NCBI GenBank assembly: GCA_030433225.1
Contig: JAUIMD010000149.1
Coordinates: 1-5,788, forward strand
Origin: Bacteroidia bacterium
GTDB taxonomy: Bacteria > Bacteroidota > Bacteroidia > Bacteroidales > UBA5342
Reading direction: 5' to 3'
DNA: 5,788 nucleotides
Shown here: one piece after another, positions 1 through 5,173 of the stretch
Layout: every line of letters starts with the position of its first letter
Numbering within the stretch: the stretch's first letter is position 1
Translations under genes and position numbers: made by a program
The notes under the pieces: model-generated
Seen by the model: only the letters and a program-made list of their open reading frames with translations
Told to the model about the DNA's origin: nothing
Database searches by the model: none

Positions 1-747
1 TTTATTGGTTTCGACACCTGGCACGCCTATGAAGCAGGTTTCCTTACCCAGCAGGGACTGCCAGTTTCGGGCCTTTTAAAAATGGTGTACCCAAGCAACA
101 GCCCGTTTCTGGTGGAGAGTAAATCCTTAAAACTGTACCTCAACTCCTTTAATCACGAAGCACTTGGAGATAGCAGAACGAATGCCATCCATGCATTTCT
201 GGCAAAAGTAGAACACGACCTTTCTGCCCTGCTGCAAACCAAAGTAGCTTTGCATTTTTTTGAACAGGAAACGGCTGAAACCCCATTCGATTTTGAGGGA
301 TTTTCGCGCCTGGAAGATGCGCCATTTGCCGAAAACCTGCAATTTACCTGCAATAAGGAGGCGCCTGAGGTTTTGCAGACTTCTACCGAAAATAAAGGGG
401 AAATTAAGGTGTATTCCGATCTTCTTCGCAGCAATTGCAAAATTACCAACCAACCCGATTGGGGCAGCATTTTTATCCACCTAAAAGGAAACAAAACCCC
501 TGACCCTGCCTCGCTGTTGCGTTACATCGTAAGCTTCAGGAACGAAAACCATTTTCATGAAGAAGTTTGCGAGATGATGTACAAACGCCTGAACGATTAT
601 TACGCCCCTTCGGAGCTTATGGTAGCCTGCCTGTATACGCGCCGTGGTGGCATTGATATTTGCCCGGTTCGTTGCTCTTCGGCAACACTGTACCCCCGGG
701 GCTTAAACAATGCACGCTCCCTCACCCCTAAAACTTTGCGCCAATAA
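1..747 (+). CDS. queF: NADPH-dependent 7-cyano-7-deazaguanine reductase (QueF, long type), 5' end missing
   Basis: QueF reduces the nitrile of preQ0 to the amine preQ1 with NADPH in the cytoplasm, a step of queuosine tRNA modification. The frame is open from base 1, and 248 codons precede the stop. The QueF signature ESKSLKLYLNSFN begins at base 115. The catalytic Cys lies in SNCKITNQPDWGS (codon 436-438), with the catalytic Asp seven residues later (codon 457-459), the same spacing as Cys190/Asp197 of the E. coli enzyme. The end carries YTRRGGIDICP. Against my recollection of E. coli QueF (282 aa, two tandem T-fold halves), about 50 N-terminal residues lie outside the window, so the ATG at 82 is internal. 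The C-terminal tail after RGGIDICP is a few residues longer than in E. coli. The gene ends at a terminator shared with convergent pyk. Identification is firm; the start cannot be seen. Confidence 0.96.
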   Translation, partial: FIGFDTWHAYEAGFLTQQGLPVSGLLKMVYPSNSPFLVESKSLKLYLNSFNHEALGDSRTNAIHAFLAKVEHDLSALLQTKVALHFFEQETAETPFDFEGFSRLEDAPFAENLQFTCNKEAPEVLQTSTENKGEIKVYSDLLRSNCKITNQPDWGSIFIHLKGNKTPDPASLLRYIVSFRNENHFHEEVCEMMYKRLNDYYAPSELMVACLYTRRGGIDICPVRCSSATLYPRGLNNARSLTPKTLRQ

Positions 748-784
748 AAAAATCCTGACCGGCATGCACCCATCAGGATTTTTT
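747..784. terminator. Bidirectional intrinsic terminator between queF and pyk
   Basis: The arms AAAAAATCCTGA (747-758) and TCAGGATTTTTT (773-784) are exact reverse complements, 12 bp with a 14-nt loop. The first arm begins at the last base of the queF stop codon. Each strand ends its hairpin in six T residues, so the element can serve queF on the plus strand and pyk on the minus strand. The pyk stop codon is 21 nt beyond the element. The stem is AT-rich, so its strength is uncertain. Confidence 0.85.
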
Positions 785-805
785 GTATTCGGTTTGCAAC
801 CTGCC

Positions 806-2227
806 TTATTTGGTCAGGAAGCTTTCTACGGTACGTAATTCAAGCATGGTAGTTCCACCACCAACACCAGTAGTTCCGCTTACGTGTGCCACAATGTCCT
901 CATCCTTCAAAATGCTGCGCTTGGTGAGCTTTTGAATGGAATCTTTAAGGTACTCGCGGTAGTTTTCTGCTGCCGGGAAGTATTGTGGAAATACACCATA
1001 GCTTAATGCCAATTCACGCATGGTACGCTCGCTGTAACATTGGGCATAAACAGGGCTTTTGCCTCTGAACGCTGCCAGGTTACGCGCCGTTGTACCGGTA
1101 TAGCTATCGGTAATAATGGCTTTACAATCCAAACGGGTGGCTGCACGTACTGCCTGCTTTGAAATAAACGCTGTAATATCGCGGTCGTCATCTTTGGTGG
1201 GAATACGAATGTCGTTATCCGCCAGTTTGGTAAGCTCAGCTTCCATGGCAATTTTCGACATGGTGCTTAACGCTTCCACCGGATAATCGCCGTAAGCAGT
1301 TTCCCCGCTCAGCATTAAGGCATCGGTACGGTAGTAAATGGCATTGGCAATGTCGGTTACTTCGGCACGGGTTGGGCGCGGATGCTTGATCATGCTGTGC
1401 AGCATTTGAGTAGCTACAATTACCGGCTTTTTCGCTTTTACACACTGACGAATCAGTTTACGTTGAATACCCGGCAGTTTCTCCTGAGGTACTTCAATAC
1501 CCAAATCTCCGCGGGCAATCATTACACCGTATGCATATTGCAGAATCTCATCGATATTCTCAACTCCTTCCTGGTTTTCAATTTTTGCAATGATTTTTAT
1601 TTTGCTGTTGTGCTTATCTAAAATATCCTGAATATCCAACACGTCGCGCCCTGAGCGAACAAACGAGTGCGCAATAAAATCAATGTCTTTTTCTATAGCA
1701 TACCCAATGTTGGTAATGTCTTTTTCGGTTAATGATGGCAGGTTAATGCGCACACCGGGAACATTCACACTTTTGCGGCTTCCCAGGTCCCCATCGTTCA
1801 ACGAGGTGCAATACAAAGTTCCGGTTTCGGCATCCTTATCGGTTACTTTCAGTTCCAGTTCACCATCGTCAAATAAAATCACATCGCCTACATTAACATC
1901 TACTGCAATTTGTTCGTACGAAACATTGATGCATTCAGGGGTACTCATTTCGGCCGGATTTCCCTTCACCATCACTTTTTGTCCGGTTTCAAGGTGGATG
2001 GTATCCGCACATTTTGTTGTTCTGATTTCAGGACCTTTGGTGTCCATTAAAATTCCGATTGAATTTGATACTGACCGAACATTATCAACAATACGTGTAA
2101 TCCCGTCGTAATCCATGTGTGCCGTATTCATTCGCACTACGTTTAGTCCGGCGCAATACAATTGCTTGATGAAAGGAACATCGCAGCGTAAATCCGAAAC
2201 AGTGGCAACAATCTTTGTATGTTTCAT
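806..2227 (-). CDS. pyk: Pyruvate kinase
   Basis: Pyruvate kinase transfers phosphate from phosphoenolpyruvate to ADP, giving pyruvate and ATP, the last step of glycolysis, in the cytoplasm. At 473 aa the protein has the usual bacterial length. It starts at MKHTK, directly at the conserved first strand (KIVATVSD). Visible sites are Arg32 and Asn34 in RMNTAH, MDTKGPEIR at 61-69, the catalytic Lys215 and metal ligand Glu217 in AKIENQEG, ARGD with metal ligand Asp241, and VATQM with Thr273. Residues about 72-165 form the mobile B domain, and the region after about 345 is the C-terminal domain ending in SGTTGVGGGTT. There is no extra C-terminal PEP-utiliser domain. Glu67 matches the residue linked to K+ dependence, but Ala36 replaces the usual K+-binding Ser. 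No Shine-Dalgarno sequence precedes the start. It is divergent from the TetR operon and convergent with queF. Confidence 0.97.
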   Translation of the reverse strand: MKHTKIVATVSDLRCDVPFIKQLYCAGLNVVRMNTAHMDYDGITRIVDNVRSVSNSIGILMDTKGPEIRTTKCADTIHLETGQKVMVKGNPAEMSTPECINVSYEQIAVDVNVGDVILFDDGELELKVTDKDAETGTLYCTSLNDGDLGSRKSVNVPGVRINLPSLTEKDITNIGYAIEKDIDFIAHSFVRSGRDVLDIQDILDKHNSKIKIIAKIENQEGVENIDEILQYAYGVMIARGDLGIEVPQEKLPGIQRKLIRQCVKAKKPVIVATQMLHSMIKHPRPTRAEVTDIANAIYYRTDALMLSGETAYGDYPVEALSTMSKIAMEAELTKLADNDIRIPTKDDDRDITAFISKQAVRAATRLDCKAIITDSYTGTTARNLAAFRGKSPVYAQCYSERTMRELALSYGVFPQYFPAAENYREYLKDSIQKLTKRSILKDEDIVAHVSGTTGVGGGTTMLELRTVESFLTK

Positions 2228-2321
2228 ACGTAATCTATAAAATTTAATATGTATATCGTTGTTATTAATGCTTTTACCGGGAACTTTACAGCACCCCCAT
2301 AAACTTGTTTTTAAGCAGGTG

Positions 2322-2329
2322 CAAAGGTA
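2322..2329 (-). promoter_or_regulatory. Candidate -7 box of the pyk promoter
   Basis: On the minus strand these bases read TACCTTTG, a full match to the TAnnTTTG -7 element known for the primary sigma factor of Bacteroidota. No TTG or TTTG is visible at the expected distance upstream (about 2347-2353), so the -33 element is absent or weak. Transcription would start near 2316, giving a leader of roughly 88 nt before the pyk start codon. A single 8-bp match in AT-rich DNA could arise by chance. Confidence 0.5.
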
Positions 2330-2446
2330 ATTCTATTTACACGCAGAATTTATATAAATATTTAATTTCTGGCTGAAATAAGTCAATTTATAATAAATAT
2401 GCGCTATGCACTTACAAATGTTTATGCTTTCGCCCTGAGTCAGCGC

Positions 2447-2458
2447 AATTCGTGAATT
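2447..2458. repeat. Short inverted repeat AATTC-GT-GAATT
   Basis: Two 5-bp complementary arms with a 2-bp spacer lie about 40 bases upstream of the -33 element of the TetR operon. A related site, AATTCGAATT, occurs at 2507-2516. The site could bind a dimeric regulator, but short AT-rich palindromes are common by chance. Confidence 0.3.
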
Positions 2459-2496
2459 CCACCCCATTAATTGCATACGTAGAATTAGTCGGAGAA

Positions 2497-2527
2497 TTGA
2501 CAATGTAATTCGAATTTTCTAACTTTG
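2497..2527 (+). promoter_or_regulatory. Promoter of the TetR-LolA-like-ABC operon
   Basis: TTG at 2497-2499 and TAACTTTG at 2520-2527 are separated by 20 nt and match the Bacteroidota consensus TTG-N19-21-TAnnTTTG. The same bases also read TTGACA-N17-TAACTT, close to the classical sigma-70 pattern. Transcription should start around 2533, leaving about 27 nt of leader before the ATG at 2561. This placement argues against translation from the TTG at 2525, which lies inside the -7 box. Confidence 0.78.
2507..2516. repeat. Perfect 10-bp palindrome in the promoter spacer
   Basis: AATTCGAATT is self-complementary and lies between the -33 and -7 elements of the rightward promoter, where a bound protein would block RNA polymerase. 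It shares its half-site with the inverted repeat at 2447-2458. No regulator can be named for it, and its AT content makes chance plausible. Confidence 0.35.
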
Positions 2528-2539
2528 ACCAATCGTTCA
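2526..2539. promoter_or_regulatory. Candidate TetR-family operator (autoregulation)
   Basis: TGACCAATCGTTCA is an imperfect palindrome: 10 of 14 positions are symmetric, with outer half-sites TGA and TCA. It overlaps the end of the -7 box and the predicted transcription start. TetR-family repressors often bind such palindromes upstream of their own genes. Binding here would shut off the whole operon. The site is assigned by position and symmetry only. Confidence 0.5.
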
Positions 2540-2560
2540 TTCAAAACAAGAGAACTATCC

Positions 2561-3148
2561 ATGAGCCCCCGATCGTCCGAACAATTTGAACAAATTCGCC
2601 ACCAAAAGCAAAAGCACATTATGGAGGTATCGCTCCGTTTGTTTGGTGCTGCGGGGTACCATTCCACTTCCATTTCGCACATTGCCAAAGAAGCGGGCAT
2701 TTCCAAAGGTCTTTTGTACAATTATTTTGACAGTAAAGAGGCGCTTTTACTACAAATTTTAGACAAAGGCATGAACACGCTATTTGCCCACTACCTGGCC
2801 ATTGACCCCCGGCACTTTAACCGGGAGCACATGCGGGCCTTTATTGCAAAATCGTTTGCAGTTCTTCAAGACAATCCGGTGTATTGGCGGCTGTATTTTC
2901 AGGTGTTGCTGCAGCCGGGCGTAATGGAAATGTATCAGGACAAATTAGCCCGTATATACCAGCATTTCATAACAGTTAGCCACGCCTACTTCGTACATAT
3001 GGGTTTCAAAAACCCATCCACCGAAATTCTGCTGTTTGGCGCCCTGCTTGACGGGCTTTCGCTGCAATACATCCTATCGCCGGAAACATTTCCGCTACAA
3101 ACCATAAGAGACGAATTAATTGAACGCTATTGTTCACCTCAAACATAA
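2561..3148 (+). CDS. TetR/AcrR-family transcriptional regulator
   Basis: This 195-aa protein has the TetR-family size. The N-terminal DNA-binding domain spans about residues 13-60. Its helix-turn-helix is TSISHIAKEAGISKGLLYNYF (about 36-56), followed by DSKEALLLQIL. The rest is a helical ligand-binding and dimerisation domain rich in Tyr, Phe and Met, consistent with a hydrophobic effector, which cannot be named. I chose ATG 2561 because the longer reading from TTG 2525 would begin inside the promoter -7 box and adds residues before the family core. It is the first gene of an apparent four-gene operon, and only 4 nt separate its stop from the next ATG. A palindrome over its promoter suggests autorepression, so it probably controls the LolA-like/ABC genes downstream. 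The family call is firm; ligand and targets are inferred. Confidence 0.93.
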   Translation: MSPRSSEQFEQIRHQKQKHIMEVSLRLFGAAGYHSTSISHIAKEAGISKGLLYNYFDSKEALLLQILDKGMNTLFAHYLAIDPRHFNREHMRAFIAKSFAVLQDNPVYWRLYFQVLLQPGVMEMYQDKLARIYQHFITVSHAYFVHMGFKNPSTEILLFGALLDGLSLQYILSPETFPLQTIRDELIERYCSPQT

Positions 3149-3152
3149 ACAC

Positions 3153-3902
3153 ATGAAAAACATCCTATGCACATCCCTGCTTCTGCTCGCAACTGTTACC
3201 GCGGGCATGGCTCAAAATGCCCGCGAAATCGTTAAAAAATCGGACGACAAGCGCATGGGAGAAACCTCGAGCATAACGGTAATGTCGATGCTCATTAAAC
3301 GGCCCACTTACGAACGCAACCTGGCGTTTAAAAGCTGGAGCAAAGGAACGGAGTATGCCATGACACTAGTGACGGACCCGGTACAGGAAAAGGGGCAAAC
3401 GTTTTTAAAACGTAAAAAAGAAATGTGGAACTGGAACCCGCGCATTTCGCGCATGATAAAACTGCCGCCCTCCATGATGTCGCAGGGCTGGATGGGATCG
3501 GACTTTACCAACGATGACCTGCTCCAGGAGTCGTCCATTGTTCGGGATTATTCCCACAAAATACTAGGAGAAGAAACCATTGAGGGGCACCCGGCGTACA
3601 AAATAGAGCTGATTCCAACCGAAGAAGCGGCTGTAGTTTGGGGCAAGCTTATTTTATGGATTACGAAGGATGAATACATCCAGATGAAATCAGAATACTA
3701 CGACGAAGACGCCTACCTGGTGAAAACGGAACTGGCGCACGATATACAGGAGATGGATGGGCGAATGCTGCCAAAACGTTTTGAAATTATCCCCGCCGAT
3801 AAGCCACAACAACGGACCATTGTTACCATTGAAAAGGTAACCTTTAATGCCCCTATCGAAGATGCTTTTTTCTCGCAACAAAACATGAAACGTCTCCGCT
3901 AA
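3153..3902 (+). CDS. LolA-like periplasmic outer-membrane lipoprotein-sorting protein
   Basis: This is a 249-aa secreted protein. Residues 1-20 form a signal peptide: MKN, a hydrophobic stretch LCTSLLLLATVTAG, then a probable signal peptidase I cut AGMA|QNAR, a typical Bacteroidota site. No lipobox Cys follows, so it should be soluble in the periplasm. The mature part resembles the LolA-like family annotated as outer membrane lipoprotein-sorting protein (Pfam LolA_like, PF17131, from memory). It has the features MWNWNPRISRMIKLPPSMM (91-109) and QGWMGSDFTNDDLL (111-124), then beta-rich segments. LolA-type folds are open barrels that carry acyl chains. The start at ATG 3153 puts the signal peptide at the N-terminus; the longer TTG reading from 3120 overlaps the TetR gene. 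The adjacent permease and ATPase support a carrier role, but the cargo (lipoprotein, lipid or other) is unknown. Confidence 0.85.
   Translation: MKNILCTSLLLLATVTAGMAQNAREIVKKSDDKRMGETSSITVMSMLIKRPTYERNLAFKSWSKGTEYAMTLVTDPVQEKGQTFLKRKKEMWNWNPRISRMIKLPPSMMSQGWMGSDFTNDDLLQESSIVRDYSHKILGEETIEGHPAYKIELIPTEEAAVVWGKLILWITKDEYIQMKSEYYDEDAYLVKTELAHDIQEMDGRMLPKRFEIIPADKPQQRTIVTIEKVTFNAPIEDAFFSQQNMKRLR
3200..3225 (+). repeat. GC-rich hairpin at the signal-peptide cleavage codons
   Basis: CGCGGGCAT (3200-3208) and ATGCCCGCG (3217-3225) are perfect reverse complements with an 8-nt loop; 7 of the 9 pairs are G-C. The hairpin lies about 47 nt after the ATG of the LolA-like gene and covers the codons around the predicted cleavage site. 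No T tract follows, so it is not a standard terminator. Confidence 0.6.
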
Positions 3903-3923
3903 ACAAATAAACCTATATGCACA

Positions 3924-5144
3924 ATGATTGTATCCATAGCGTGGCGCAATGTATGGCGCAGCAAAATTCGTAGCCTGGTGATTTTATTTGCCATGGCGCT
4001 GGGCATTTTTACCGGCATTTTTAATGGTGCCTTTTACAACGGAATGGCCAATCAACGCATCAATTCGGCCATTGCCACAGAGGCATCGCACCTGCAAGTG
4101 CACAATGCCGGTTACCTGACCGATCCATCCGAAAAAAACTTTATTGCCAACGCAACTGCGCTTACTCAAAGCATTTTAGGGTTGGATTCGGTTCAAGCCT
4201 CCAGCCAGCGTTTTATTGTACAGGGGATGATTCAGTCGCCAACCACCTCAACCGGGGTAAAAGTATTTGGCATACAGCCACAAAAAGAAAAAGCGGTTAC
4301 CAATATTTTTGAACACATTACCCAAGGCGACTATTTTGAAACAACCAAACGCAACCAGGTTGTTATCGGACAAAAACTGGCCGATAAGCTGAAAATTAAA
4401 ATGCGATCGAAGGTGGTGCTAACGTTTGCCGACTCCAGCGGGTACTTATCGGGTGCTTCGTTCAGGGTATCGGGCATTTACCAAACCAGCAATACGCAAT
4501 ACGATGGCATGAATATTTTTGTGCGTGCCACCGACTTATGCCCACTATATGGGGTGGATACACTGGCAGCGCATGAAATTGCCGTGCTGCTAAAACACCC
4601 TGATGCCGTACCTGCTACCCTCAAACAATTAAAAGCGTCCTACCCGGATTTGGATGTGCAGGACTGGAGAGCCTTGCTGCCAAGTGTAGCCATTTTGGAA
4701 TCGAGCCTGGATATTTCCATGTACATCTTTATGGTAATTATTCTGCTGGCCCTTGCCTTTGGCATTGTTAACACCATGCTAATGGCCGTGCTTGAGCGTA
4801 CCAAAGAGCTGGGCATGCTAATGGCCATTGGCATGACCAGGAGGCGGGTATTCCGGATGATTTTGTCGGAAACGGTACTGTTATCGCTTTTGGGAGGTAT
4901 AGTGGGCATTGCCATAGGGATTGTGTTTACGGCCATTACCGCCCAAACAGGCATAAGCATTGCTGCCTTTTCTGAGGGAATCGGGGCGCTGGGATACGAC
5001 AGTACCGTGTATCCTTACCTCCGCATAAAAGACGTGGTTTTGGTGGTAATTCTGGTATTTTTTACCGGTTTGCTGGCAGCCATTTACCCGGCTTTTAAAG
5101 CCTTAAAATTAAAACCAGCCGAAGCCATTCGCATTGATATGTAA
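3924..5144 (+). CDS. ABC transporter permease, FtsX/MacB/LolC type
   Basis: This 406-aa inner-membrane protein has the type VII ABC (MacB/LolCE) layout. It shows a cytoplasmic N-terminus IAWRNVWRSKIRS and TM1 at about 17-39. A large periplasmic domain follows at about 40-262, then TM2 at 266-290, TM3 at 314-338 and TM4 at 369-392. The segment LERTKELGMLMAIGMTRRR (290-308) between TM2 and TM3 is the family's conserved ATPase-coupling region. The ending YPAFKALKLKPAEAIRID is also typical. Such permeases use ATP on the cytoplasmic side to move their periplasmic domains and expel or extract substrates without carrying them through a channel. The gene starts 21 nt after the LolA-like stop without a Shine-Dalgarno sequence. 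Only one permease is visible, so a homodimer is likely unless a partner lies beyond the window. LolC/E-like lipoprotein release is plausible given the LolA-like neighbour, but MacB-like export cannot be excluded. Confidence 0.9.
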   Translation: MIVSIAWRNVWRSKIRSLVILFAMALGIFTGIFNGAFYNGMANQRINSAIATEASHLQVHNAGYLTDPSEKNFIANATALTQSILGLDSVQASSQRFIVQGMIQSPTTSTGVKVFGIQPQKEKAVTNIFEHITQGDYFETTKRNQVVIGQKLADKLKIKMRSKVVLTFADSSGYLSGASFRVSGIYQTSNTQYDGMNIFVRATDLCPLYGVDTLAAHEIAVLLKHPDAVPATLKQLKASYPDLDVQDWRALLPSVAILESSLDISMYIFMVIILLALAFGIVNTMLMAVLERTKELGMLMAIGMTRRRVFRMILSETVLLSLLGGIVGIAIGIVFTAITAQTGISIAAFSEGIGALGYDSTVYPYLRIKDVVLVVILVFFTGLLAAIYPAFKALKLKPAEAIRIDM

Positions 5145-5173
5145 CCTTTAGTTGAACAAAAACCCCTACAACA

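Larger units (their letters stand above)
2228..2560. other. Divergent intergenic region between pyk and the TetR operon
   Basis: This 333-base stretch contains no credible gene. It is strikingly AT-rich compared with the flanking genes. It holds a TAnnTTTG box facing pyk (2322-2329), a promoter facing the TetR gene (2497-2527), a candidate operator (2526-2539) and two AATTC-type inverted repeats (2447-2458 and 2507-2516). Bases about 2330-2440 show nothing beyond AT-richness. I see no tRNA, riboswitch or small RNA fold that I can support. Confidence 0.7.

Noticed and set aside
82..747. queF starting at the ATG at 82
   Set aside because: The frame is open to base 1 and the upstream residues (WHAYEAGFLTQQGLP) match the QueF family, so this ATG is internal.
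1683..2111. 142-aa plus-strand open frame
   Set aside because: It lies antisense to conserved pyk codons, has no family resemblance and low-complexity Ser/Thr composition, so it is a shadow frame.
2291..2322. GGTGC/GCACC hairpin as a pyk leader regulatory element
   Set aside because: The stem is only 5 bp with a 22-nt loop, and one arm overlaps the predicted -7 box, so it would probably not be transcribed.
2808..2825. CCCGG/CCGGG inverted repeat within the TetR gene
   Set aside because: Only 5 bp with an 8-nt loop in coding sequence, which is expected by chance.
2525..3148. TetR regulator starting at TTG 2525 (207 aa)
   Set aside because: The TTG is part of the TAACTTTG -7 box, and transcription should start downstream of it. 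ATG 2561 fits the family.
3120..3902. LolA-like protein starting at TTG 3120 (260 aa)
   Set aside because: It would overlap the TetR gene and put MNAIVHLKHKH before an ordinary signal peptide that begins at ATG 3153.
4640..4960. 106-aa minus-strand open frame
   Set aside because: It is antisense to the TM2-TM3 part of the permease and consists of Met/Ile/Ser-rich sequence with no domain.
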